From contig CANTUV010000024.1 in the NCBI GenBank assembly GCA_947685225.1, forward strand, positions 23,392,001-23,456,000: a DNA stretch of 64,000 nucleotides. The letters run 5' to 3'. The notes below the pieces were generated by a model, which saw only the letters and a list, made by a program, of their open reading frames with translations, did no database searches and had not been told where the DNA came from. Shown here one piece after another: positions 1 to 11,705 of this stretch. This stretch comes from Garcia nutans. Its lineage: Eukaryota; Streptophyta; Magnoliopsida; Malpighiales; Euphorbiaceae. How positions within the stretch are numbered: the stretch's first letter is position 1; each line of letters starts with the position of its first letter. The position numbers and the translations under genes were made by a program.

Positions 1-1871
1 AATGTTAGAGGAACTTTGAGAAACTAAAGGAAAAGTTAACGAATGCTTCAATACCCATACGGCCCGTGTCCAGCAAAGAATTTGTGATATATAGTGATGC
101 TTCACACATCGGTTAAGGTTATATGCTTATGCAAAAGGATAAAATAGTCGCATAAGTCTTTTGATGATTTAAACCATACGAAAAAAAAAAGTAATAACCC
201 AGCACACTGCTTGGAATTAACAGTTATCGTATTGGCTTTCAAGATTTAGAGATATGATTTATATGGAGAAAAGTGTTATATTTATACAGACACAAAAGTT
301 TAAAATATCCGCCAACCCAAGAGGATCTCAATTTATGGTAAGGAAAGTAAACCCAAGTTTTGGAAATAACAGCCAAGTTAGAAATTATCATCTAGGAAAA
401 GCTAACGTGGTGGCCGACGCACTTGGTGGAAAATCGATACCAGCCTTAGGCACTATAAAGATCAGTTTAAGACCAATGGAAGAGGAAGTCCTAGTAGTCG
501 AAATGCAAGCATAAACTATGTTTCTTTTCAAGGAAATTCATCAAGTGCAAAAGGAAAATGAACAAATACAAAAATGGATCAAGCAAGTGCAAGGAGGAAA
601 GGATATAAAATTCTAAATTTCTAAGAACAGTAGTTTGTATTATGCCAATAGAGTAATGATACTAACAATGGGAGACATAAGAAAGAAAATTTTTTCGAAA
701 AGCATATAGTAGTCTCTACGCAATGCATCCAGGAGTTACAAATGTATCAATATCTAAAGAAGTTTTAATGGTAGCCTGGAATGAAGAGAGATATTGTTGA
801 GTTTATGACCAAATGCTTAATATGTCAACAAGCAAAAGCAAAATATCAAATACTATCGGGACTGTTACAACTAATTCCCACTCTGCTATGGAAATGGGAA
901 CATATCACTATGGATTTCGTCGTAGAACTACCAATGACACGAGCTCGGCATGACGTTGTTCGGATAATCGTTGACTGCCTATCTAAGTTAGCTCATTTTA
1001 TACTTTTACAAATGGATTATTCAATAGATAAATTGGTGGAAATGTACGCCAAGGAAATTGTATGATTACACATGATTCCAACGTCTATCATTTTAGGCAG
1101 AGGTCCACAGTTCACCATGAATTTATGGAAGAAGTCGCAAACAGATTCTGAAACCCAAACAAATTATAGAACTGCCTTTCACCCGTAAACAGATGGACGA
1201 TTTGAAAGAGTAATCCAAATTTTGGGAGGACATATTAAGAGCATGTGTTATAGAATTTAAGGGTGGCTGGAATAGGTATTTGAGTTTAATTGAACATGTA
1301 TATAACAACGACTATTAATTCAGCATACGGTGACGCCCTATAAAGAATTATACGAAAGAAAACATGGAACACCATAGTGTTGGACGGAATTAAGTAAAGA
1401 CAAGATAAAATCATATGCGGGTAGGTAGGAGCAAAATCATATGCGGACTCGAAACGAAGGGACATAGAACTCTAAGTGGAAGACAAGGTTTTTCTTAAGA
1501 CTTTCTCATGAAAGAAGGTATTAAGATTTAAGTAGAAAAGTAAGTTAAGCCTTAGGCTTATTGGACTATACGAGATCATCGAACGCATAGATCAATAGCC
1601 TATCGGTTAACTCTATTTGAACAAAATACATAATGTTTTTCACGTTTCAATGATAAGGCAATATCTTTTGAACTTCACACACGATATAAAGACACAAAAC
1701 ATCAGAGTCCAATCTGACCTAAATTATGAAGAAGAACCAATAGAAATTTTAGCACGAAAAGTCAAAGGATTAAGAAATAAGAGAATTCCTCCATTTAAAG
1801 TGCGGCGAAGGAACCTTAGAATGGAAGAGATAATTTGGGAAAGGGAAGGAATAATGAGGATTGAAGCCTAA
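1..1871 (+). pseudogene. Degenerate gypsy pol: RNase H end, integrase, chromodomain-like tail
   Basis: Several short frames read as consecutive pieces of a Ty3/gypsy polyprotein. The end of RNase H lies at about 390-440 (HLGKANVVADAL). The integrase zinc-binding region and start of the catalytic core are at 781-1065 (CLICQQAKA, then WEHITMDFVVELP). The integrase C-terminus is at 1617-1871, with the typical IHNVFHVSMIRQY and a final WEREG-containing segment found after chromodomain-like tails. Frameshifts and stops separate all parts, for example the stop at the end of the 781-1065 frame where the core should continue. No functional protein can be made from it. Confidence 0.85.
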
Positions 1872-1889
1872 ATTTTAGAGGGGAAAAAA

Positions 1890-4800
1890 TGTCACAACCC
1901 AATTTGTACATATGTACATACAATACATCCGCGTACAGTAAGAGGAGCCATCTCGAGAAATCACCAAAGAACACGAAGTGAAAGGAAGCTCTATACGACA
2001 AAAAGGACCTAACTGAAAAGATTGTAAAGTTTTGTGGAGGTGGCCGTAATTAACAAAATTTATTCTGAAGGTCCTTAATAGTACCCATAATAGACTCTAA
2101 GGATGAAAAGTAGAGAAAAATTGGGTCGAAGCGGAACGCCACGGTTTTTTCCGAAAACGCACAGTTTGAGAGATACAGTGGATTCTCGACCAAGGGTATT
2201 TTCATCATTCTTGTGATAATAAATTATACAATGCAAAACAAGACACGTGAAGGTATCCGAAGTAAATGGAAGGACTCCGCAGTGATTGATGTTGAAAAAC
2301 GAACCTAAGTGGAGACCTGAATCACGTAAGGACCTAAAGAGAATTTTTACAAAAGTCAAGGGCATGAGTGTAATTTTTATAAATTAGTTCAAAATAAAGA
2401 ATGAATGTCAGAAATGGAAACTAGAGGTTGAAAAGAGGAGAACGGTATGTTTTACGCATCGTAAAACCACCCGGTTAGGAAGAAAAGGTAAAACCTTCAA
2501 TTGAAGGGTATTTTGGTCTTTTCACTTTCACCCAAGCATCAAGTGGGACATGTATGATAATTTAAGGACCATTTTGGTAATTTTCCAAGGAGGGACACAT
2601 GGCCCCAAAGAGGGACACATGGCACCATCCTAGTTAAAGACACTTTTGTGGTGGCATCATCCTAGTTAAAGACACTTTTGTTGTGGTTACATCTTAACCC
2701 TCCAAAATAAAATTGATTAAATAAATAAAAAATCATAAGTATAAAATGGAGAGAATGAACATTTATGAAAAAAAAAAAAAAAGAAGAACTCCTCCATTTT
2801 AGAAGAGCTAGGCCGAACCACCAAAGAAGGAGAAGAGGAAGATTTTTCTCACTTTCAACTTGGATTTTCAAAGGGAAAAGCCTAATTTTAGGGTAAGGAA
2901 TTCAATTCTAGTATCAATTTATTCATTTAGTTGATGTTTCTTAAGTTATCATCAAAAGAAAGATTGGGAAGAATATGGAAAAGTTAAGAAAGTAAAGAGA
3001 AATTAGATTAAATGATCCATACATGTAGAATTGATGAATAAATGGTAATTAGTAGCTTTAGATAGCAAGAATCAAGGTTTGAACATATGGTTTTTATAAT
3101 GTTCTTATTATGGAAGTTATGAAAATTATAGGAAATCAAAGGGATAAAGAAGAAGAAGGGAAGAAAGAATAGGACAAGCAAGGGATAAAGCAAATAAACA
3201 AGGTTTGGTACTTAAATCGTTGCCTTTTCAATTAATTCATATGTTTTGCATTATGGAACTTTTGAAATTTCTTTGAAATGACGCCATTATGTGTGGTAAA
3301 TATGTGGGAAAGTACTCTTGAACCATTTGTAATCAATTGATTGTGAAAAGAATGAAAACAAAACAAACTAGCTAAATTTGCTCAATTATTCATAAACTTT
3401 GATGAACTTTTCCCTTTGGGTTGATTTTTGAAAGAGGGACCCTTAGTCCTTCAATGGTATCACAAAAGGAGTCTAAAAATCAATTTTTCAAGAAAAAAAT
3501 GAATTCCCCTCAAGTTTTGAAAATTGGGACGAATGGTCCCTTTTGGGTACCATTCTGCAGCTTTCATTTTGGGCAGTCCATTGAGGGGGCAAACGAAGGA
3601 ATTTTTTGACAAAATTTTACATGCATTTAGTTAACTTATGAAGGGGTTTTCCTGAAAAATTTCAGCCAAAAATAAGTTTGTTTACTTGGTCAAAATTGTT
3701 GCCAAAGTTGACTGATTTTCAGCAGTAAAAACAGATTTTACCATTTAGTTGTCGCGCACCATTGTGTTGTCGATTTTACGCGCCGCGCCACTATTCATTT
3801 GGTCATTTTTCTAAATGTGTTAAAACTTGAATATTATGATATGGATTGATGTTAAATCATATAAAATAACATGAAGGAGAATTGGAAATGATCATAAAGG
3901 CATCATGACAAGCTATTCCGACAATACATGCATTATGGAAAAATCATAGCGTATTGAATATCATGATCAAATTAATTAATAAATTATTTACGCTCTACTT
4001 GGTTATGACAGAACCTTGAGATAAGGGTATGATGCATCATACTATTATTGCAGTACTGCTCATGACATGATATGATATTCTGGCTGAAGGCCAATGATTA
4101 CAATGACATGATCAATGATTCAATGAACAATGGCTATTAGCACATGTGCAAGAATTATGATGAAGGATGATGAAATATGCACCATGACGCATATCATCCT
4201 GTAATATCTCACCATGACGAGATATATTTATCATGACTCGTGCCTTATCCGTTGATGTTCTGTTAGACCAGTAGAGCAACCAAAATGATAAAAGCAAGAA
4301 AAATGATTTAAATTCAAATTATTCAGTCAAGCCTTTTTACCTTCTGTGTTTTGTATTTATTCCTTTCAATTATTTAAAGTATATAAATGTATGTTCAAAT
4401 CATTCTTTAATTTTATTTATTTATTGCAATGATTTAAGTACCCACTAAGCAATTGCTTAGCGAGTTTAGTTTCCCTCTAAACTCGTAGGTTAAACGAGGA
4501 GATGAGATTGCAGCATGTCCTGCGCAACTGGCCTTGACTACTACTTGGATAGGAGTTTGGATATGATTGATTGTAGCAATATGGCATGTACATAAGCTTG
4601 TATGATCTAGCAAATAAATGTATTATACTGAAAAGCTAGAACACGTACACTGCTAGTAATCTAATAAATCTTATTTGGATTTAGCACTTATGTATGCAAG
4701 TATAGAAGTGTAAAGTTTTAGTGCAGGATTTGGTGGAGGATATAAGGGTGATGAATATAGAAGTATTTGAGGAGTGTTGCAATTGTTTGATTGAGATCAA

Positions 4801-4989
4801 AATTGTTTTCAAAAATCAAAAAAATCAGTTTTGGCGACACTTGGGACCTCCATTTTTAGGGGAGGTTATAGCAAAAATTTTTTAAAATCTGCACTTAAAA
4901 TTGGCTAAGTAAAATATTAAGACACAACCACCATGAGATAACAGTCCATCTTAGTCTATAAACATAGGCTAAGATGGGGTGTTATAACA
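1890..4989 (+). repeat. 3' LTR of the Tekay-like element
   Basis: The LTR starts with TGTCACAACCC directly after the polypurine tract and ends with GGGGTGTTATAACA before an A/G-rich tract. No gene lies in it. It contains a pyrimidine/purine-rich U3, a block at 4437-4490 (GTACCCACTAAGCAATTGC followed by a conserved GAGTT motif) also seen in reverse complement at 54250-54300, and two small hairpins with an identical ACCATGAC loop at 4165-4235. The last 180 bases resemble the corresponding end of the solo LTR at 53758, supporting a shared family. Confidence 0.8.
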
Positions 4990-6597
4990 AAACAAAACAA
5001 AATAAAACAAAATAAAAAAAGAAGAAAAGGAGAAAAGAAAAGAAAGAAGAAAAAAGAGAAGAAAAAAAAGGAAAAGAAAAAGAGAAAGAAAAGAAAAAAA
5101 GAGAAAACCCAAAATGGTTCAAAAAGCCAACTGAATTCTCTTTTACCTAAGACAACAAAAGGCTTCCATTGGTTTCATAAGGATGATTTGGTTTAAATTG
5201 GTCCAACCTAACTAAAGATTCAATCAAAATTGGAGAAAGACCATATAGTTCTTGAAAGTTTTATACTTGACAATCCTACAAGAAAGAAGGACAAAATTAT
5301 AAAAGAAAGGGAAGAGTAAGAGAAATAAAGAAAAGGGAGAAGAAGAAAATAAACGAATTTGGGAACCAAACTTTCTGCAAGGGCATAAACTGTCCTAATC
5401 AAGATCCAGATTAACGCCAAGAATTTGGAGTCTAGCAAGATTGCTCCCAACTGTCTAAAGTTCCAACAAGAAATTTATAGTGTGAGGGTTTGTCCATTGT
5501 GTCACACCAGCTCCAATCTCAAAATGGCCTTCGCTTAAACCTGTGTCCCTTATAGACCCATTTTAAGCCTATCAAAGACCTATTGATCTCTCTTGGTAGG
5601 TAGAGTCTATTAGTGGAGATAGTTTGGTAAGCATGCATATGAGATGGGCAATATTTAAACTCAAATGAGACCTTTGGCTAAGTAATGTGTATGTGCCTAT
5701 CTGAAGTGCAACAATTCTTGCTTAAATAGAAATGATTCCCAAGTTTAGTGCGGTAACTAGGGTTGTCATGTTATACATATGTTAATTTGGAAATATCAAG
5801 TCCTGAGGTATATTGACATTAATTTGGCAAAGCCAACATTTGATTTCAAAATCAAAATTCAAAAAAAAAGAAAAGGAAAAAAAGAGTTTTGTCATACAAA
5901 GCCTTCGAGCTAAGGGAAGTCTGTTGAAATGATTATTGGCAAGGTCATGGAGAAGCTATCAGCCGACATGCTACGGATGTATCCCTGACTCTACTGCTTA
6001 GGGTCTCCACCACTCATGTTTTCAACATCTTGAAGATAAAAGCCACAAATGCAAAGCTTTCGATCATTCCAATGCAAGACTTGAACGAGCATCAAAAAGG
6101 AACCAATGAGAACACTTCTGCTGATCACTTCAGTCTGTGAGTCAATAAAACCACTGTAAGTATCATTCATACATATTATGCATACATGAGTATAACACAT
6201 CACACTTTCTTGTCTATTCTTTATCAAAGTGAACAACAAACACTCTGTGAAGTGAAGAATCAAAAGAACATATTGAATCAAGGGGGGCATGGAAAGCCCA
6301 TTGCTTGAGAAAGCTCCAGTCATTTTACGAAGAGAAGAAATACGTGCTTGTACGAAGAACTAGATGGCAAAAACATCAATCAAAGCTTGCATGGATAAAA
6401 TCTTTGGTTTGAGCCTACACAGGGGGCAAAGTTTCTCCTTTTCAATTTTTTGAGTTTATATACCAAATATTTTTAAACTCACTTACAAATATTTTGCCAC
6501 ACAGGGGGGCAAGGGGTGAGTATAAGGTCCAATTAAAAATAGCTGAATTTTTTTCAAAAAGGAAGAACAAAAGAATAAAACATTAGAATTCTCAAAA
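4990..6597 (+). other. Non-coding internal region of Tat-1
   Basis: I find no credible gene here. It starts with a tract of A and G runs (to about 5106) that matches a similar tract at 12380-12480 in Tat-3 and an oligopyrimidine tract at 35900-35995 in the minus-strand Tat-5. The block 5440-6430 aligns by eye with 12580-13600. A G-run motif ACACAGGGGGGCAAGG near 6502 resembles a polypurine tract and recurs at 13664; it may be an internal copy of that signal. Confidence 0.6.
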
Positions 6598-6870
6598 GAA
6601 TGAAGATGCAAAAGACAAAAGATCAACCCAGCTAAAAGAGTTGAAGCCAGGGTAAAGACCTGACTTCCAATGGATAAAGATCCATTTTTCAAGGGTAAAG
6701 ATCCGATCTCTAAGGATGAAGATCCATTTGCAAGGGTGAAGACCCAATCTCAAAGGATGAAGATCCATTTGCAAAGGTGAAGACCCGATGTCAAAAGATG
6801 AAGATCCATTTGCAAGGGTGAAGACCCAATCTCCAAGGATGAAGATCCATTATGAGGGTGAAGAATCACA
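6598..6870 (+). repeat. Tandem hairpin minisatellite (GGAT-GAAG-ATCC / GGGT-GAAG-ACCC)
   Basis: Alternating short units are built around GGATGAAGATCC and GGGTGAAGACCC, spaced about 19-20 bases apart. Each core is a 4-bp inverted repeat around GAAG. The stem alternates GGAT/ATCC and GGGT/ACCC while the loop stays the same. The same array, much longer, is at 13826-14790 in Tat-3. Confidence 0.85.
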
Positions 6871-7046
6871 ATGCACAGAACAGCCGGAGCAGTCAGACTT
6901 CTCAACTGATAAAAGGTTAGTCAAATTCATTCTCGGGTCCAAGTAACCATTCTCGGGTGCAAGTACCCAAATAAAATCTAATCTTGGGTCCAAGTACCCA
7001 AATTAAATCAAAATCAATTCAAATCTCAAGTCAAAGTACCTAGTTT

Positions 7047-7900
7047 AGGATCGAGTATCCGAATCCAAGTTAGGATCGAGTATCCAAATCAAGTTAGGAT
7101 CGAGTATCCCAATCTGAGTTAGGATCGAGTATCCAAATCCAGTTTAGGATCGAGTATCCAAATCTAGTTTAGGATCGAGTATCCCAATCTAGTTTAGGAT
7201 CGAGTATCCAAAGCCAGTTTAGGATCGAGTATCCAAATCCAGTTAGGATCGAGTGTCCGAATCCAGTTAGGATCGAATATCCCAATCCAATTTAGGATCG
7301 AGTATCCAAATCCAGTTTAGGATCGAGTATCCAAATCCATTTAGGATCGAGTATCCCAATCAAGTTTAGGATCGAGTATCCAAATCAAGTTAGGATCGAG
7401 TATCCCAATCCAATTTAGGATCGAGTATCCAAATCCGATTTAGGATCGAGTATCCAAATCCAGTTAGCATCGAGTATCCCAATCAAGTTTAGGATCGAGT
7501 ATCCGAATCCAAGTTAGGATCGAGTATCCAAATCAAGTTAGGATCGAGTATCCCAATCCAGTTTAGATCGAGTATCCAAATCCAATTTAGGATCGAGTAT
7601 CCAAATCCAATTTAGGATCGAGTATCCAAATCCAATTTAAGATCGAGTATCCAAATCCAGTTAGGATCGACTATCCCAATCAAGTTTAGGATCGAGTATC
7701 CCAATCCAATTTAGGATCAAGTATCCAAATCAAGTTTGGATCGAGTATCCCAATCCAATTTAGGGTTGAGTATCCAAATCCAATTTAGGATCGAGTATCC
7801 AAATTCAGTTAGGATCGAGTATCCGAATCCAGTTTAGGATCGAGTACCCAAATCCAGATAGGATCGAGTATCCAAGTCTAGTTTAGGATCGAGTGTCCAA
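7047..7900 (+). repeat. About 35-copy, 24-26-bp tandem array (GGATCGAGTATCC core)
   Basis: I counted about 35 units of a 24-26-bp repeat with core GGATCGAGTATCC, separated by an AAATCCAGTTTA-like spacer. The core is an inverted repeat GGAT...ATCC around CGAGT. A shorter, related stretch at 6930-7020 uses GGGTCCAAGTACCC. The array ends at 7908-7920 with GGGTTCAGAACCC, a different stem around a short loop. It lies just before the polypurine tract and LTR. Confidence 0.95.
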
Positions 7901-7997
7901 ATCTCTCGGGTTCAGAACCCAAAACATCAAAAATTAAGTCTTATTGCTTTTCACTCTCTTTCACTAAGCTTTTAGATCATTCAAGCAAGGGGCAAAC

Positions 7998-10293
7998 TGT
8001 AGACCCTTAATTTTTTACCCAATCCGGTCCAATATGTTTTATTTAGTCTAAAATGATTTTTGTTGTCTAATTGGTTCAAAATAATTTTTATTAAATAATT
8101 TTTGTTTTAGTATCTAATTTTTATTAATAAAAAATAGAAATAAACAAATAAAAGTCAAAATAAAAATCAAAGTCAGAAAAATCGGCGACAAAAAAATCGT
8201 CGCGCGGGCCCGTGGGCATTTCGCACGCAGAAAAATTCTGCCTGCGAAATAGCCACGCAGAATTTTTCTGCCTGCGAAATAGCCACGCAGAATTTTTCTG
8301 CCTGCGAAATGGCTACGAACCCATTCCGCGCGCGCTGTTGCAGCCAACTGCGGTAGAATTTTTTCGCCAGCGCATTTTTCCTGCGGCAATTTTTTTCGGC
8401 AGCGCAATTTTTTCGACGCAAATTTTTCAAAACCTAATTCAATTAGGTTTCGGTTTCTTTTTTTTTTTATTAATATTACTTACCTTAACGAATTAGGAAT
8501 AAACCACCTCAAACCATTATAAATAAGGACCAAAGGCAATTAATTTAGTGGGAGGAAAATTTTTGGTAGTAGCTTGGAAATTGGAAAACCAAATCAGTGA
8601 AGGAAAAGTAATAAATTCAATTCAATTGATTTTTAAAGGAGGAGAGGCACGATTTAAAGGATTCAAAGGCAAAAAAGCTTGTCTTTAGAGCTTGTTCATC
8701 TAAGAAGAATTATTTTTGGAGAATCAACAAAAGGAGGTATGTTAAATTCTTTTTTGAATTATCTTTTCACAGTAGCAAATCTATGAAATTTAGGTTTTTT
8801 AAATCAAAAACCTTAGAGCTTTAATTTAGTTTTTCCAAGGTTAAAACACTAATACGTTACTTTATTTTCCAAAAAGGCTTAAAATTATTATTTTTACTTC
8901 TTAAAAATCTTAAAACTCTAATTGAACATATTTTTCAACAAGACTAAGATTTAAATTCTGTTTCTTTTAAAATTTTAAAGTAGGTTCTATTTCATTCAAA
9001 AAGCCTTAAAAAAAATCTTTTCTACTTATAAAAACTTTAATTTGTTTGTTTAAATTCATAAATCTTCATGAAATTATCAAATTGATTTTCAAATTCCTAA
9101 AAATTAATTCACTACCCGTGACCCTAAATTCTAAAAATACTAAACCCTAATTCAACTTCCAAAAGTCAAAATAATGAACCCTAACCCTTTTAAAACCTTA
9201 AACCCTTATTTTTATGAACCCTAATCCTTTTAACATTAAAAACCATAAAACCATAAATAGATTAAATTTACACAGTAGCTTAGAAACCCAATAACCGAAA
9301 ATCATAAATCAAAGTATTTTAAAGTGTCTAAAACCCTAGTTTCATGATTTCACCATTCAAATCTTAATTTGTTTAATCAAAGAGTCTTACCAACCTTTTA
9401 AAAATATAAAATCTTTAATCTATTTTAATTCCATAAAAGTCACAGTAGCTTAAATTCATGAAATTTCCAAAACCTTAACACATGAGATAAAGAACCCTAA
9501 ATGGAAATAGTAGCTATAATTTGGACTTTTTATTTACTTTATTCAATTCTATATTTGATTATGCTTTGATTTATTTTATATGCTTTAAGTTATTTAAGTT
9601 CAATACTTAGTTTATTTTATTTATCATGGCTGGATGTTTACTTTTTATTGATATTTAAATACTTTTGATGAATGATTTACTTATTATGAATGGTTATTTA
9701 CTTTTATCAATTTATTTAGACTTCCAAATGTTGTAAGAGGTATGTTTCCACTTGGTGGGTACCTCATTAGTTAAATATCTTGCAATTTAATTTGCTTTTT
9801 CTATTTTAGAACTAATGTAAAGGGCATGTTTCTGCCTTTTGGTGGGTGTCCTATTTAGGTGTGTGATGTAAGGACATGTTTCCATCTTCGGATGGGTGTC
9901 CATTTATTTGCTTTGTTTGGACATTGCTTTGATTTTAATATAATGATGCTTTCTTTTAAATTATTGTGTGTAATATAGATAATATTGTTATATTTAAGAA
10001 TTTTATAATATTAAGACCTGTAAAGGAGGCCGGTTCCAATGAACTGGGCGTTGTGGGGATGCTGGGCTATTTCTCACCTTCCCCACACGTACCCAACTTT
10101 CCAAACCCATTAAAGGGTTGGGGATTCCTTAGGAATCGAGTCATCCACCCCTTTCTTTTTTTCCCGGCCCGTCCGGGTGGCGACTCCATTTTCTCCAGAC
10201 TTAGGTCCGTGTTCTCTAAGTCCCCGAGCCTAAACAGTGTCGAAGTCACAAGAACCATTCCACCGGGAGTGGGGGCGAAAATCCCCGCTCACA
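7998..10293 (+). repeat. 3' LTR of Tat-1
   Basis: The LTR begins TGTAGACCCTTAATTTTT after a polypurine tract and ends ATCCCCGCTCACA. It is 2296 bases long. Visible parts are a GC-rich hairpin block (8211-8410), a TATA-like ATTATAAATA at about 8516, an AT-rich 5' leader-like region with many CCCTAA motifs (9110-9500), and a conserved GC-rich end (10016-10293) containing GGTGGCGACTCCATTTTCTC, shared with 27380-27652 and, in reverse, with 28579-28860 and 38713-38960. No gene is in it. Confidence 0.9.
8211..8410 (+). repeat. GC-rich palindromic repeats in LTR U3
   Basis: Three direct repeats of about 30 bases each contain GCAGAATTTTTCTGC, a perfect 6-bp stem. The first copy extends to TTCGCA-c-GCAGAA / TTCTGC-c-TGCGAA, a 12-bp stem with one mismatch. 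The block lies upstream of the TATA-like motif. Short open frames on both strands here (8114-8496) are by-products of the palindromes. Confidence 0.85.
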
Positions 10294-11373
10294 GAGTGAT
10301 TAGGGCTTTGAATTAAATAGATTAAAGCTTATGAAAACAAGGCTAAAAACTTAGATGTTTGAAGAGAGTGAGCTACTGCGATGATAATTAATTTTAACAA
10401 ATAAATTTACATTTGAAGGCTCCACCAAAAATTGTTGATGAAATTCCTAGCCGAGCTTAACACCAAGGCAGAAGATTGCTTGCTGCCTTGATTGCTTATT
10501 CTTGCTTTTTTGTCACTTGATTATTCCTTTTTGTTTTCAAAGTCTAGTCCCTAGATCAATTGCTAAGAAAAAATCTGAATAATTCTTCCATCCAAAACCC
10601 CCTTTCTGCGTTTTTTAATGTGAAATTTATAGGCTATTAAAATAAAATATAGTATGTTAAGGAAATTAAAAACTATTAAGGACATAAAATTTAAACCGAG
10701 TAAAATAAGGTTTTGGCAAAAATTGGCAGCGCGCACGGGCTACTGGGCGAAACTGGCATGCGGGCTGTGCTGCTGGGCCTTTGAGAATTGCCGCTAGCTG
10801 GCAAGGCTGATGTGAGGGCTGCTTGGGTGCGGGCGCTGCGGGCTGGCGAGCGAGACAGGCTACAGTGCGAGGATTCAATGGGTCGGGGCAAAGCCTGCGG
10901 CAAATTGGCCCAAGCCAATTCGTCGCTTTGGGCCAATTCGCCGCTGCAGCTTTCGACGCCAATTTTGCCGTCGCCGATTTCTTTTTTATTTTTATTTATA
11001 TATTTTTTAAATATAAATAATAAATATTATTAAAATAAATAAATAAATTATAAATGAGAAGTAAAATAAATATTACATTAAAATAATTAATTAATAAAAT
11101 TAATAAATAATAAACAAAAGAAATATTATAAATAAATAATAAACAATAAAATAAATAATAAATAATAAGTAAAATAAATATTATATTATCAAAACAAATA
11201 TTAAATATTAAATAAAATAAATGTTATAAATAAATAATAAATAATAAGAAAAATACATATTATATTATTAAAATAAATAATAAATATTAAAATAAATAAT
11301 ATATACCACAGAAATTATTTTATACTGTTTTAAAATCTTTAGACTGGAGTGGGTCAAAAATTAAGGGTCTACA
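10294..11373 (-). repeat. Partial Tat-type LTR in reverse orientation (Tat-2)
   Basis: Read on the minus strand it starts TGTAGACCCTTAATTTTTGACCC at 11373 and continues through a GC-rich U3 (10720-10975), a TATA-like CTATAAATT near 10632, and a GGTGGAGCCTTCAAATGTAA leader motif (about 10408-10427) also found in the 28579-30800 LTR. It lacks the conserved GC-rich 3' end: the sequence stops where the forward LTR of Tat-1 ends. The simplest reading is that Tat-1 inserted into this LTR and the remainder lies left of the window. Region 10980-11330 is almost pure A/T with AAATAAT runs. Confidence 0.75.
10901..10945. repeat. 11-bp-stem hairpin in Tat-2 LTR U3
   Basis: AATTGGCCCAA at about 10904 is followed after a short spacer by its exact reverse complement TTGGGCCAATT. 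It is in the same relative place as the palindromes of the Tat-1 LTR. Confidence 0.8.
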
Positions 11374-11705
11374 CCAACACTAAGAAAAATCATCTACCTA
11401 AATTTTGAAGGGCGCCACCACTTGCAACCTTCATGATGGAAGGAGAATTGGATGAGAGTTCTATCTTGTCATCTTGTCATGATATGGATGGAGAAACTGC
11501 AAAAGAGGATGTGTTACTAAGTAAGCTTGGACTAACTGTGGATGATGAAGTAATGATCCTTGATGATGGAAAAATCCTTGCCCTTGATATGTCTAAAAAA
11601 ATGGAGATGGAGCATTTTTTTACTACAACTCAACAAACTTCCCTTGGCTTGTTTGGTTTTTGTTTCTTTGGTGTTTTCTGGAATAATTATGTTTTTCAAA
11701 TTTAA
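11374..11705 (+). pseudogene. Tail of Tat-type gag (Tat-3)
   Basis: The start of this stretch reads like PNTK-N-LPKF followed by APPLATFM, which matches the C-terminal part of the minus-strand gag at 36770-37198 (PNTKNNPLPKFG, then PPPATFM). The longest open stretch is 11433-11705 (90 codons), rich in Asp and Glu; its last 20 residues are hydrophobic and probably not part of the original protein. An in-frame stop interrupts the segment just after LPKF. This is a broken, 5'-truncated fragment of a structural protein, not a host gene. Confidence 0.65.

Larger units (their letters stand above)
1..4989 (+). mobile_element. Ty3/gypsy (Tekay-like) retrotransposon, 3' part with 3' LTR
   Basis: The left edge of the window cuts this element, so the 5' LTR, gag and most of pol are missing. 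What is visible is a decayed end of pol (to about 1871), a polypurine tract GAGGGGAAAAAA at 1878-1889, and a 3.1 kb LTR at 1890-4989. Lineage is inferred from the post-integrase region, which ends in a chromodomain-like stretch, and from LTR termini TGTCACAAC / GTTATAACA. The LTR resembles the solo LTR at 53758-56733. The element ends in a polypurine tract of the surrounding Tat element. The expected 5-bp duplication would begin at 4990 (AAACA), but its left partner is outside the window. Confidence 0.85.
4990..10293 (+). mobile_element. Tat-type Ty3/gypsy element Tat-1, 3' part
   Basis: This is the 3' portion of a non-coding internal region followed by a 3' LTR. The Tekay-like element interrupts it on the left. 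The order is an A/G tract (4990-5106), unique sequence (5107-6590), hairpin minisatellites (6598-7920), a polypurine tract (AAGCAAGGGGCAAAC, up to 7997) and the LTR. The unique part is collinear with 12364-13800 and, in reverse complement, with 34600-36700, so three copies of one family are present. No pol is seen in the portion within the window. Confidence 0.8.

Noticed and set aside
7047..7900. Regular 24-26-bp repeats that could suggest a CRISPR array
   Set aside because: Spacers are themselves repeated and short, there are no cas genes, and the DNA is clearly plant retrotransposon.
8114..8496. Overlapping open frames on both strands
   Set aside because: They follow the palindromic GCAGAA repeats of the LTR; no family resemblance.
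10666..11033. Ala/Pro-rich open frames on both strands
   Set aside because: GC-rich hairpin block of an LTR U3, no domain or start context.
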